Made by a program: the position numbers and the translations under genes. Positions 46,179 through 58,000 of a stretch of DNA of 64,000 nt are shown here, one piece after another. The DNA comes from Candidatus Poribacteria bacterium. Its GTDB lineage: Bacteria; Poribacteria; WGA-4E; JAJDTR01. Within the stretch, counting starts at the first letter, position 1. The number at the start of each line of letters is the position of its first letter. The notes beneath the pieces were generated by a model. The model was not told the origin of the DNA. It searched no databases and was given only the letters and a program-made list of their open reading frames with translations. The stretch covers positions 1-64,000 of the forward strand of contig JAPPIK010000033.1 of NCBI GenBank assembly GCA_028820655.1, written 5' to 3'.

Positions 46179-46760
46179 CTACCCCATGGCGATAGAGGCG
46201 AGACGCGCCGTACGTTGAGCAATCAGTTCCCGTACGGAGATGGACACAATCTCGGTTAGCAGTTCCGAGATGCCGGCGGCAATCTCGGCGCTGTCCCCGG
46301 CGTGCGTGGTTCTCGGCGACACCGAGAGATATTCACACAGCGCTTCGGCGCCGTCGACAAAAACAGTGCCGTCCGGTACGGCAAGTTCAACGGCGGAAAA
46401 CGCGCCCAGCGTCGTGCCTTCTATCACGCTAAGAATCGGCGCGGGGAATTCGATAAGGTCGCGTTCACTCTTCTGAATAGCATCTTGCGCCCCGACATCC
46501 TTCATATCCACGGTTGAATGGTGGAATGAAAGGTTCCAGAGAAGCAACGGCTTCCCGAGGTGGCGAGCCACCCCGATGACGCGCGAAGCGCGGCGCCAAC
46601 TACCGGGGCCATGATTCCGCGCCGCCCCGCTGTCAGCGATCAGCACCAGCTTGTGGCGGTCTACCCAGCCAAAGCCCGTTTTGATGGATTCGCCGAGGTC
46701 GCCGGTCCGGTCGCCGGAGAGTTCCACGAATCGCTTGAGGGTGGTGTCGAGATGGGACAT
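46179..46760 (-). CDS. Degenerate acetyl-CoA carboxyltransferase alpha (AccA)-like protein
   Basis: A 193-residue protein with the order of AccA motifs but altered key residues. FGWVDRHKLVLIADSGAARNHGPGSW corresponds to the AccA segment ahead of the CoA site, followed by ASRVIGVARHLGKPLLLW. In the oxyanion region AccA has GEGGSGGA; here it is SVIEGTTLGAFSAVELAVPD, with the paired glycines lost. The protein is also shorter than AccA (about 320). It may therefore be inactive, bind a CoA ester or act as a partner. No accD, accB or accC gene is close. The start has no strong ribosome site. Confidence 0.55.
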   Translation of the reverse strand: MSHLDTTLKRFVELSGDRTGDLGESIKTGFGWVDRHKLVLIADSGAARNHGPGSWRRASRVIGVARHLGKPLLLWNLSFHHSTVDMKDVGAQDAIQKSERDLIEFPAPILSVIEGTTLGAFSAVELAVPDGTVFVDGAEALCEYLSVSPRTTHAGDSAEIAAGISELLTEIVSISVRELIAQRTARLASIAMG

Positions 46761-46869
46761 AGATACGGCGGGAGATTTACCCGCGACAATAGCGGCGCGT
46801 GGAAGCCAACGAAATAAGCCGATCGTATTGCCGATTACCGTCGGCGGTACATTCCCCGTTCATGAAAAC

Positions 46870-46912
46870 AAAAAAGCAGGGACAATGCTGCCGCGCATTT
46901 CCCTGCTTTTTT
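46870..46912 (-). terminator. Rho-independent terminator after the LysM gene (may work both ways)
   Basis: The arms AAAAAGCAGGGA and TCCCTGCTTTTT flank a loop with CGCGC. On the minus strand the stem is followed by TTTTTTG. It lies 20 bases past the stop of the LysM gene and marks the end of the porV-lysM unit. The A- and T-runs on both sides would allow bidirectional action. Confidence 0.85.
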
Positions 46913-46931
46913 ATTGTTATCGTGTATTCGG

Positions 46932-47771
46932 TTATTCGCGATCGCCGAGGGAGTTCATCGCCACCAAAGCGGCACCGCCGACCAATGCGGTCAGGAAGGC
47001 GAGCGGGCGTTTCTTGGACTTCATCTTGGGAGGATTCAGAATCTTATCGACCTTGCCGGCGGTGTCGTCCTGAACCGCCTTCATCCCCGCGAGCGTCTTT
47101 TCGATATTACCTAGGTGACCGTCCGTGTGCTCTGCGTGCTCCATGTGCGCCGCTTCCATCGTCTTCACGTGCGCTTTGAACTTGTCACCATGACCCATCA
47201 AGGATTTGTTCAGCGCCGCGATGGCATTCGCGTTTTCCATGTTTGCCGCAGAAAGCGATTGACCGCCCGAGTCCATCGAACTCTTCAATCCAGCTACGGA
47301 TTCCTGAATGCCGTGTATCTCTTCGTGCATTTCGGATACCTCGGCGCCCATCTCCTCAATTGCGGATTCCATGCCCATCTTGTGCGCTTCAAATTTCTCC
47401 TTGAGCATATCCAATTCCGACTTCGCCACCACGTCCGCAACCATCTCCGGCGGTTCAGGCTCTTCCGGCATGGCGACTCCGGGGAAACCCCACATCGCGG
47501 ATACTTGGAGCTCTTCCTTCGGGTAAATCAGGTGCGGATTCGAAAAGATATTGTACTTCTCGAATTCCCGCCACAGCAGCGGATCGTGACGGTATTTCTT
47601 TGCCAAATGCCACAGCGTGTCCCCTTTTTGGATGGTGTAGAATCCGGTGGGGTCATCGGTCTCCTTCGGCGTAATCTTCGCGGAGGCATCCAACACCAAC
47701 AGGACGCCGCTCAAAGACACACAGAGGTAAAGAATAAATACCAAACTCACGCCGGTTTTCATTGCTTTCAT
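46932..47771 (-). CDS. LysM-domain exported protein with coiled coil
   Basis: A 279-residue protein. Residues 1-30 form a signal peptide or anchor (SLVFILYLCVSLSGVLLVL). Residues 43-90 are a LysM domain (FYTIQKGDTLWHLAKKYR), which normally binds peptidoglycan. Residues 110-245 are helical, rich in alanine, methionine and glutamate, with histidine-rich patches (EAAHMEHAEHTDGHL), probably a long coiled coil. The C-terminus RPLAFLTALVGGAALVAM is a second hydrophobic segment. AAGGAG lies ahead of the ATG. It follows porV by 40 bases and likely links cell wall and envelope. Confidence 0.82.
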   Translation of the reverse strand: MKAMKTGVSLVFILYLCVSLSGVLLVLDASAKITPKETDDPTGFYTIQKGDTLWHLAKKYRHDPLLWREFEKYNIFSNPHLIYPKEELQVSAMWGFPGVAMPEEPEPPEMVADVVAKSELDMLKEKFEAHKMGMESAIEEMGAEVSEMHEEIHGIQESVAGLKSSMDSGGQSLSAANMENANAIAALNKSLMGHGDKFKAHVKTMEAAHMEHAEHTDGHLGNIEKTLAGMKAVQDDTAGKVDKILNPPKMKSKKRPLAFLTALVGGAALVAMNSLGDRE

Positions 47772-47811
47772 GTGGGTGGTTCTCCTTAATATTGTGAGTA
47801 TTCCCTGTGTA

Positions 47812-48777
47812 TTAATAGCTATAGGACATTGAGACGTGATGCGTCGTGCCCGATTCCATCAAGCGGCTTGCCGGCGCATCTTGGAGCGCGTAATCGATCT
47901 GGAGCGCACCGACATTGACACCGAACCCCCCGAACAGACTTTGGTGGTCCTGAGAGCCTCGTGCCCCGCCGCGAATCGCAAAGCGTTTTGAAATCATGTA
48001 TTCCGCACCGATGCGCGCGCTAGTCGTTGATTCGACCAACTCGGCGAATTCGTGCTCGACATCAAACGAAAACGTGACGCCGGCACCCTTGCGCGGAAGC
48101 TTGAACGCAACGCCCGCGTCCACCAGCATCGGCACAGCACTTTCGCTGTGATTGCCGCTGTAAGAACTCCCGAGGTTGCGGACAGCGAGTCCGTAGGTGA
48201 AAACCGGAATCTCCTTTCCGGAGGGGGTGGTGTGGGTACGACGACCGATGATTCCGATATCGGCGCCGCGTACTCCGTTCACGCGCTCGGCATCGAGGCT
48301 ATAAACATCGGTGAGGACGCCAACGCCGATCCCGATACCGATATTGCCGAACATGTGGCCGTACGAGAGTGAAACGGCGTTTGAATTGGCGCGAAACGTG
48401 CCGCGCCGGATGTCGTTAGCATCGCGGTGTTCAAGATCATCGACGGTCACACCGGAAACTGCGAGTCCGATCGAGCCGCCCCCCAGATTGTGGGCGATAC
48501 CCAGGAAACTTTGCCTCGCGTCGAATCCCTTATTGAACGTGGAGACGGTAAACGTGGTGTTTTTCACGGACGCCAATCCGGCGGGATTCCATACGGTTGC
48601 GGTTGCATCGTCAACCGTTGCGGTGACCGCACCGCCGACACCGATGGATTGCGCGCCCGCGCCGAGCCGCAGCCAAGGAAATGCGTCCTCGGCGGAAGCA
48701 GACCACGGAACGAAAGCCATTAGCGCAATGAAAGCAAGGGCTGAACCCAGCAGCATTTTCGGCTTCATTTGATTCAT
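47812..48777 (-). CDS. PorV/PorQ (UPF0164) family outer membrane beta-barrel protein
   Basis: A 321-residue exported protein. A signal peptide at residues 1-29 (ALAFIALMAFVPWSASA) is followed by FPWLRLGAGAQSIGVGGAVT and VWNPAGLASVKNTTFTVS, the hallmark opening of the PorV/PorQ barrel family, related to FadL. The C-terminal strand THHVSMSYSY ends in an aromatic residue as for outer membrane barrels. In type 9 secretion PorV carries CTD-tailed proteins to the cell surface. AGGAG precedes the ATG. It lies 240 bases after a giant gene with a sorting-type tail. Whether it is a shuttle for it is inference. Confidence 0.85.
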   Translation of the reverse strand: MNQMKPKMLLGSALAFIALMAFVPWSASAEDAFPWLRLGAGAQSIGVGGAVTATVDDATATVWNPAGLASVKNTTFTVSTFNKGFDARQSFLGIAHNLGGGSIGLAVSGVTVDDLEHRDANDIRRGTFRANSNAVSLSYGHMFGNIGIGIGVGVLTDVYSLDAERVNGVRGADIGIIGRRTHTTPSGKEIPVFTYGLAVRNLGSSYSGNHSESAVPMLVDAGVAFKLPRKGAGVTFSFDVEHEFAELVESTTSARIGAEYMISKRFAIRGGARGSQDHQSLFGGFGVNVGALQIDYALQDAPASRLMESGTTHHVSMSYSY

Positions 48778-48855
48778 GTTGTTCTCCTTGTAAGGTGAAG
48801 TGTGTTTGAGTCGTGGTTGTTTTAGAATTAAAAAAATTATTTAGGACTTCGGAAC

Positions 48856-48923
48856 TAAAGGCTGGTGCGCACAAAGATTTCTATCGCGGTCATTATTCAT
48901 TCCCTTGATTGCACCCTACAAAC
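48856..48923. repeat. Short dispersed repeat, left copy (two modules)
   Basis: Module B, AAAGGCTGGTGCGCA (starting near 48857), and module A, TCATTCCC..GATTGCACCCTACAA (near 48898-48922), recur in swapped order at 60529-60597, on the other side of the giant gene. They lie in the porV promoter region. I see no ORF or transposase, so they look like intergenic repeat elements (REP- or MITE-like). Confidence 0.6.
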
Positions 48924-48971
48924 TACGTCAAAGATGGTGGTTCGTGATGCGTGAATCGAAAGAAACCCAAC

Positions 48972-49004
48972 CTCCCCCGCCTCCCCGAGAAGGGGGCGGG
49001 GGAG
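48972..49004 (-). terminator. Strong G/C hairpin after the giant gene
   Basis: CTCCCCCGCC at 48972-48981 pairs with GGCGGGGGAG at 48995-49004, with a second inner stem CCCC/GGGG. It lies 14 bases past the giant gene stop. The T-run after it is weak (TTTCTTT), so it may stop RNA polymerase or only protect the transcript end. Confidence 0.5.
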
Positions 49005-49017
49005 ATCGAGAAACGGG

Positions 49018-52000
49018 TTACTTGATTGCCATCTTGAGAATGGCGTACTGCGGATTGAGGCTGTCGTGGACTATAATCTGCCCGATGTAGACGCCTCGCG
49101 ACAACTTTTCACCGCCCGATGTCGTGCCGTCCCATCTGATGACGTGTTGCTTGGTGGCTTCAATCGTCCTCGGACTCAAGGACCAGACGGGCCGCATCGA
49201 GAGATCGAAGATTTCGATGCTAATCTCGGAACTCCGGGTCAAGGTGAAAGCGATATTTGTCGCTCCGACGAACGGATTCGGGTAGTTTCTCGCATTGAGC
49301 ACGGCGAGCCCGTCAGCCGATTCAACCGTAAAGCTATAGGTCGCATTGGCAACGTTACCGGCTTTGTCCGAAACTCTGACGCTGACTTGGTGCGAACCAA
49401 AGTCCAGCGACCGCGCCGGGACGAAGGTTCCGATCGTGCCGCCTTCGAAGACCGTGCGACCGGGAACGACACTCTGATTGCCGTCTCTGACCGATATTAC
49501 GATACTCGCAATACCCGACAGATTGTCCGTGGCGGAGACGGATATGATATGGCTCTCCGGACGCACACTGCCCGAAGGCGATGTGTGATCGATGTTCGGC
49601 GGAGTGGTATCCACCTCGACGGTGAAACTCCAACCCGAGGTTGCGACGTTGCCGCTCTTGTCGGTGACATCGACAGCGACGGAATAGACACCGTTATCCA
49701 GCTTGCCCGTAGGCGTAAAGCTGGCGAATGTCCCACCTTGGAACGTGGTGGCGCCGGGCACCGCCGCGAATGTGAGGTTGTTCACCAATCGAATCCTGAC
49801 ACTCGCGACGCCGGACATGTCATCCGTAGCGGACACGGTGACGCGCGGCGTAGACGTGCGGATAATCCCGTGCGGTCCGGAATCGCCGATGGTGGGCGGT
49901 ACCGTATCGACCTCGACAGTGAATACCCAGTCGGCATCGGTGGTGTTGCCCGCCTTATCGGTGACCCTGACGCCAACGGTATAGGTGTCATTCTTCAACC
50001 GGTTCGCCGGGTTGAAGAATCCTACCGTGCCGCCCTCGTATCTGGAGGCGCCGGGAATTCGCTGGAAGGCGCTGTTAAGGACGCGGATTTCGATGTTCCG
50101 TATACCGGAAATGTCATCGGTACCGGACACGCTAATGCGCGGGGTATCGTCACGGATGATCCCTTCCGGCGATGTGGAATTGATCACCGGCGGCGTATGG
50201 TCGGCTTCGAGCACGAAACTCCAACTCGCGTCCGCTGTGTTGCCCGCCTTATCGGTGGCTTTCACGCCAACGGTATAGGTGTCGTTACGGAGCGCGCGTT
50301 CCGGTACGAAGGAGGCGGTGGTGCCGCCCTGGTAGACGGTGCGGCCGCCGATTCTCTGGAAGGCGCTGTTGAGCACTCGAATCTCGATGTTCGCGATACC
50401 GGATTCGTCATCGGTTGCGGACACGCTGACTCTCGGTGTCTCGCTCCTTACAATCCCCAGCGGCGAGTGACCGCTTATCACCGGCGGTACGGCGTCAACT
50501 TGAACGGTGAAACTCCAACTCGCGTTGGATGTGTTTCCGCTCTTGTCGGTCGCATCGACAGCCACCGAATAGGTGTCGTTTCTCAACGCCCTCTCCGGCA
50601 CGAAGGCTGCCCTAGTGCCGCCCTCATATATCGTGCGCCCGCCGATCCGCACCTGACCGCTGTTGTACACTCGAATCGCGATATTCGCGATGCCCGAGAG
50701 GTCGTCCGTAGCGGATGCTTCGACCCGCGGCATATTCGTACGGATCGTGCCTTGCGGCGATGTCGTATTGATAGAGGGCGCCGCGCGGTCGGCTTCAAGC
50801 GAGAAGCTCCAACTGGCGCTGGCGGCATTTCCGGCGTTGTCGGTAACAACGGCGGTGACCGTGTAGGTGCCGTTCGTCAACCCGGCAGCGGGGGTGAAGG
50901 TACCCAGTCCCGAGCCATCGAACACGGTGTTTCCGTCAATTTGACCGTTCGGGTTCGACACCGAGATTGCGATCCTGCCGACACCCGACATATCGTCGGT
51001 GGCGGAGACGCTGATCGAAGGCATATCATCGCGGACGATGCCGTGCGGCGATGTGGCGCTGATACTGGGCGGCAGCGTATCCATAACGACTTCAACGGTG
51101 AAGGACCAACTTCCCCTCGTCTCGTTTCCGGCGTTATCGGTCACGACGGCGGTGGCGGTGTAGGTATCGTTCGCCAACCCTGCGCCCGGCGTGAAGACCG
51201 CCATGGTGCCTCCATCGAATTCGAAGGAACCGTCAACGGCGGAGCCGTCACTCGCGGCGACCGAGATTTCGATGCTCGCTACCCCCGACATGTCATCGGT
51301 AGCGGAGGCGGCGATGGTCGGCATATCGACGCGAACGATGCCCGAGGGCGAGGTTACGCCGATGACCGGCTCGGCAATGTCCATTATGACTTCAACGGTG
51401 AAGGTCCAACTGGTAGAGCTGGCATTCCCGCTGTTGTCGGTTACCGTGGCGCTTGCGGTATATTCCCCGTTAGCCAACGGGGCACCCGGAATGAAGACAG
51501 CCGAACCCGAACCGTCAGACTCGACGGACCCGTCAACCGCGGAACCGTCGCTCGCGGCTACCGAGATCTCGATGCTCGCAACGCCAGAGAGTCCTGCTTG
51601 CCCGGTGTCGCTGACATCGGACGCAGACACGCTGACGGCCGGCATATCCACACGGACAATGCCCGTCGGCGAGACGACATCTATGCTCGGGCTTGTGGTA
51701 TCGACATCGACTTGAACGGTGAAACTCCAACTCGCGGTGGACACATTGCCGCTGTTGTCCGTGACGACCGTACTTGCCGTATAGGTATCGTTGGCAAGCG
51801 CGGCGCCCGGCGTGAAGACAGCGGACCCGTCTCCCATCGCGATCGAGCCGTCAACCGCTCCACCGGCGCTATTCATCACCGAGATTTCGATGCTCCCGAT
51901 ACCCGACATTTCGTCGGTAGCGGCGACGCTAATCTCGGGCATGGCGCTCCGGCTTATCCCTAGCGGCGATGTGTTTCCGATGGACGGCGCGGTTTCGTCT

Positions 52001-55000
52001 CTAATGACCTCGACGGTGAACGTCCAACTCGCGGTGTTCGTATTCCCGCTGTTGTCGGTCACTGCCGCAGTCGCCGTATACTCGCCGTTAGCCAATGCGC
52101 CGCCCGGGGTGAAGACAGCGGAACCGTCTCCCATCGCGACCGAGCCGTCAACCGCCGAGCCGTCGCTTGCGGCGACAGAGATTTCGATACTCGCAACGCC
52201 GGACAGTCCCTCTTGCGCCGTATCACTTACATCGGACGCGGAAACGCTGACGCTCGGCATCTCGACACGGACAATGCCCTGCGGCGATACGACATCGATG
52301 CTGGGCATCGTGGTGTCATAGTTGGCTTCCACGATGAAACTCCAACTCGTGCTGGCGGAGTTTCCGGAGTTGTCCATGACAACCGCGGTCGCCGAATATT
52401 CCCCGTTCGCCAATTCGCCTGCCGGCATGAAGGAGGCGGAGGTGCCGTCTTCCGCCATGGCGGTCTCACCTTCAACCGCGTCTCCGTTGCTATTCATCAC
52501 GGCGATAGCGATGGAGGCTATGCCGGTGAGATCGGTGGCGCCAACGGTGACGGTCGGCGTGGTGGATCGCGTAACGCCGTGCGGCGACGTGCTTCCGATG
52601 GTCGGCGGCTCTTCATCGAGGGCTATGGTAAAGGTCCAACTGTATTCCTGCGAATAGCCGTCGCCGTTGGTTACGGTAGCGGTTGCCATGTGCTGACCCA
52701 GCGTCAACCCTTCAACAACGCGAGTGGCGCCGTCCACGGCGTCGCCGCCGTCAAGCGCGATCGCTATGCTTGCCACTCCCGACTGATCGTCGATAGCGGT
52801 GACGGACAAGGTCACGTCCGGACCCCATACCGATCCCTGCGGGCTCACCTCGGTGACTACCGGCGGGGAGTGATCGAATTCAACGCTGAAGGTGACGGAG
52901 GCATCCGCGCTCTTTCCATCGGCATCGGTCGCCGTAATGGTGACGGTGTGCGTTCCTTCGGCGAGCGCCGGATCCGGGGTATAACTCAGGTTTTTCCCGT
53001 CGATCACGGCATCCACGGCTTCGCCGTCGATCATGGTGACGACCTCCAGCGCGCCGCTTCCGGTTACCACGGCGCTGATGAGAGGCATTCCGTCATCGGA
53101 CACGCTGTCCGCCGCCGGCGACAGAATGGCGACGGAGGGAGCCGTGCCGGCTACGGTGAATTCACCGGAAGCGGTGCTCCTGTTGCCCCATTTGTCGGTC
53201 ACGGAGACATCGGTGCGATAGGCGCCGCCGGTCAGTGCATCGTCCGGCGAATAGACGACCGCGTCGTCGGCATCGTCCAGTTGATTCTGATCGACAGGCA
53301 CGCCGCTTTCATCCGGCGGATTCAGACGCGTAATCCGGATCTCGACGTTGGCCGGGACATCCAGCGGATCGTCCGAAGCCACCGCGATACCGTATCCCTC
53401 GCCATCGTGGTAGGTAGCATGGATGGTCGGGTGCGGACTGACCTCGTCATCCTCGGTCGGCGCTTGCACCGTGATTTCCGGCGCGATGCGGTCGATAGCG
53501 AGGTTCACCAGATCGAAACTCGCGCTGCCGTTGCGCTTCGTGACGGTAACGCTCGCGGGGTGATCGCCTTCGCCGGTGGCGGCGGTGCTCGCCACAATAC
53601 TAAAGTCGTGGCGGGTACCGTCAATCGCCGCCAGATCGTCAGCCAAGGTTCCGCCGTCGATCTGCACGGTGATGTCGCCCATCAGAACGCCGGGGGCGTT
53701 CATTCCAAACGGGAACATATTCTCGTCCGACTGAGCAATGCGGTATCCGAGGGGGTGCGCCGCCATAAAGTCGGCGAGGCTCATGCCCTCGCCCCTTCCG
53801 TCGATGGTGAACATCGGCGGAGGCGTGAAGTTGTCGACATTGGCAGCGACGCCGTACGCGGGATCTTCCGCTTCGTTATCGCCTTTGGAGTCGTGCGCCA
53901 GAACTTGGAGCACATAATCGCCGCCTACGCCGAGCACGCTCAGGTTGGTAATAGTGACTGTGAAAATCTTATCGCTGCTCGTCTTGGTCATATCCGCCAT
54001 GTCAACGCCGACAGCTTCTTCTACTGTGACGTCGCCGACATCGACGGCATCGCCCTTGGATCCGTCTTCGTTGCGAATATTGACAACGAGATGGACTCCG
54101 TCGACCCTCCAATCCGGCGCGGCGGGATCAACGGTCAATATGGCGACCGGCGTGTCATACCCTTCGGCGGTGAAGCCGCCGAGTTGGAAGACTCCGGCTT
54201 CGGTCATCGCAAGCTCACCGTAGGCATCGGCGACCGCCGTAATTGCCGTGCCGACTTCGACATCCCCGTTATCGAGGAGGAAGTCGTCGGTACCGCCGGC
54301 GATCGGCGCGTACTCGACACCGTCGGCGCCTATCATGGTGGCGTTAACGACATAGGGCGCCTCGAGCGAGTCGAGGAGCGACGCGGTATTAAAGGTAATC
54401 GACCACTTGCGGTAGGTGGCTTCCGGTGCGGACGTTCCCATACCGTCGTCGGTAATGACACTCACGAGATTGCCGAGCACGGTTATCAAGTCGGCGGAAA
54501 GCAGTCCGGTCAGAAGCTCGGATTCGGTCGCTTCGCCGATTGTCATGGTAGAGCCGTCGGGCATCGTCAGGTCGAACCGCACGGACGCGAGATCCGGAAT
54601 GGTCCTTCCCGCGGTGTAACCGTACACGGTGATGATACCGCAATAGCCGCCGGTCTCTTCGTTGGTGCCGGCAGGCACCACGTTGACGGCGATATGCTCC
54701 GGTTGGACCGGGCAGACGCCGGCGTCAAGTTTAACCGTCGGCGCCGCGGGCTCGGGATCGGTGATTGTCAAAGCATTGGTGGCAACGGCGCGCACGTAAA
54801 TGTGCGAGTCATCGCCCCCGCCGTCAATCAAGGAGGCGAAATCGTCGATAGTCCATTCGACATCACCCACAGCGTCGATAGTAGCGATATCCATCCAACT
54901 CGCGGTGCCGTGCATCGTCTTATACTGCACGACAATGCCGGTCAGCGGGTGCGGCGTGCGATTCGGAATGTCGATCGACAGCGTCAGGTTCCCGGTGTTG

Positions 55001-58000
55001 GCGAAGATGGTGGATTCCCCGGGCGCCTGGCTCTCGAACGGATCTTCGAGGTCGCCATCCTTGTTGCAATCGCCGATGACGATGTTGGTGATCACCGCTT
55101 GGTCGGGATCCGGAGGAACGACATTTACGCGTACCGGCATGGTGAAGGAGGACAGGTTGCCCACGTTATCAATACCGACGGCACGCAGACCGTATTCACC
55201 GGCGATGAGCGCCGGATCGTTATTCATGCCCCGAATGATCAACTCTTGCGAGCGAAGCATTCCGGGAGGCATTCCCGCGCGCGCATTGATTGAAATCATA
55301 TCGTTGAACGCGGATGCGATGAACACGTCGAAGGTTTCGGCTGACAGCCCGCCAACCACCGGTACCATCGACGGATCAAGAAGCGGCACCCACGTGTTCC
55401 CCATCTGGCTCGCCGGATCGCCGTCGTGCCGGATAATCTGGAACATGAAATCGCTCAGATCTTCCAGCCCGTCCATGCTGCTGGCATTCAGCATCAACGA
55501 TGCCATCTGGTTCGGATCGGGTGTTATCAATCCGGTCGCGATGATGACGCCGTCTTCACGGGTGTACATGGCGGAGTTTTGACCGTTATCGACCGAGATA
55601 TCGATGGCGGGCGCCGAGCGGTCAATTACGAATTTCTTGTTGTAGACCGGACGGTTATCGATTTGGACGCCGTTCGAATCGAAGGCGTTCGCGTCGATGG
55701 TGTGCTCCCCATCCGACAGGTCGGAGAGATCGATGGTGGTGTACCACACGGACTGATCGGCGGTGGACATCGGAACGGTAAAGACCGACACCATCTGCGG
55801 ATTCATGGTCGTCATGATTTCCATGGACAGCGGTATCGCCGCTTCAAAGACCGATCCCAGGAGATTCAGCAGCGCCTCGCCGCTGAGCACCTCGGTGATG
55901 TCTACGGTTGAGATATCCTGACCGGCAACGATGGCGTTGATATAGGGATTGAGCAACGCGCCTACGGCGTCCTGCACACCCATGGTAAAGAGTGCGTCGA
56001 CGATGCCGCGGTCTTCAAGCTGCAAGTTGCGCGGATCGGGAATGGCGTAGCTCGACAACATCATGGCGTCGCCTTCGCCCAAGACCAGCGGCACCGGCGT
56101 GTTCAGTGTAACTTCGTAGTAGTAGTAGTAGATTTTACCGGTCTCGATTCCGACCTCTCCGCTCCACACGACCTCGCCGTTGATCATCATCGGGCTAAGC
56201 GGTGCGCTGGCGTAAGCGGCGGGATCGACGGGTACTTGCCGCCCCCTGGACAGCAGAACCGCATATTCCGGCGGAAGCGCGTCGGATGAGTACCGCAGCG
56301 TTACCGAGGAGAAAATCCCGGAGTCGGTTCCCAAGCCGGGCCACGAGGGAAGCAGCAGAGCCGCCTGCTCCTCCTCCAACTGGAAGGTGTGCGGGAAGGT
56401 CATACCGGCTACGGCTTCTCTGGCATCCCGCGTTCCCTCTTCGCTGAAGGGATCAAAGTCGGGGCCGTCCAGTCTGAACGTCACGCTTCCGACATCTCCG
56501 CGCGGCGTGGCGAGGTAGACATCAAGTTTGTTTCCGGTAACGATTCTGGTGAACCCGCCATCCTTGGAGTCTAGGATGCCCATGCCCATCTCGCCGCCGG
56601 GACGCGCCGTGAGGGCGTTCCCGAAGTTTTCGAGGTCGATATTCTCAAAATCCTCGAAGATAAGCGGCAGTTCCGCGTCAAGCAGTTGAGCGGGCACCAT
56701 CCCCGGCGGCAGGATTGCGCCGAGCGCTTCCATAACGGCAGCCTGCGTCGCGGGATTGCTGCGCATCATCTCGATAAAGGCATCGGCTCCGATGGATTGC
56801 CCCACATCGGTGCGCCCGATCGCCAACTTGACAATCTTGTCGATGACATCGCGTCCGTGCACCGTGTTCAGCGACAGACCGCCGAGACGCACGGTGTCGA
56901 CAAAGATGTCAAGACTCGCCATGCCTTCGTTTCCGGCAATGTCCGTCACCGTAAGGGTAACGACGTATTTGCCCGAATCGGCGTAAGCGTGCGCGGCATC
57001 CGCGGTGTCGGCCGTATTTCCGTCGCCGAAGTCCCACAGATAGCTTTCGATAACACCGTCAACAATTGGGTTTTCGGTGATGAGATCGCTGGATTCGCTG
57101 CCGACAAAATCAATAGCTTCCGTTTTCTGAACAAACTTTTGGCTGCTCGTCGCCACCGCAACCGGGTCGATCACATCCGCAATCAGGGCGATGTCGAAGG
57201 AAATGCTGCCCGCCAGAACGTGATGCGACGCGACCTGCATGCTTACGTTGGCGGCTCCGCCGCTCTCACGGTCGATTGCCACTATTGTGAGCGTGTCGTG
57301 AACGCTAACCACCGGCGCACCGCTCGGGTCGAGGTAGGTGGTGCTGTAATAGCCGCCCGCAGCGGTCATGATCGTGCGGGTGGGATTCGTTCCGAGCGTC
57401 ACTCGCAGTTCGACGCCCTCCCGCGCGGCTGTTCCGTCGGGATTGGTGATGTTACCGAGAACGATGATCTGGTCCGAGGGATCGGCGGTGTGCGTGGTGT
57501 AGATATCCACATCGGGGATGTGTATCGCGACGACCTGCTCCGTAGTAAGGCGGACCTCTTTTTCGCCGACCGGATCACCGCCATCCATCACGGTCACCTC
57601 AAGCACGAGCGTGTCGTGCGTGGCGGCGACCGCCATCTCGGCGCTGACCATGGTAACATTATATCCGCCGCCCGCTTCGGTGACGGTATCCCATGACATA
57701 TCCGGATTGCTCTGGTTGGTCACGGTGACGGTCAATCCCGGCGGCGCCGTGCTCACCCCGTCTTCGAGGTACACGGTACCGGTGACGATGATTTGCGCCG
57801 ATTCGGCCGGAATGCCGCTGTCAACATTCCTCATGGCGATTCCCGCGCCGATTTCCTCTTCGGTAAGGGGAGGGTTGCCCCCGGAGCCGACATCTTCGCC
57901 GTCGGCGGACACGGTGACGGTGATGGCGTCGCCGGTTTCGGCGGCGGGACCTTCCGTGCTAATAAGGGTTACGTTATAGGATCCGTTGGCGTCCGTGGTT

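Noticed and set aside
49066-51963. A 965-codon plus-strand frame opposite the giant gene
   Set aside because: It is antisense to the Ig repeats, rich in Arg, Gly, His and Asp, and its own repeats are the mirror of the real ones. Long open antisense frames are expected from the codon bias of a repetitive gene.
49318-52875. Regular repeats at first sight like an array
   Set aside because: The unit is about 297 bases, in frame and coding; there are no spacers, so it is not CRISPR.
52213-55293. A 1026-codon plus-strand frame opposite the giant gene
   Set aside because: Same reason; composition is unlike protein and there is no ribosome site or domain.
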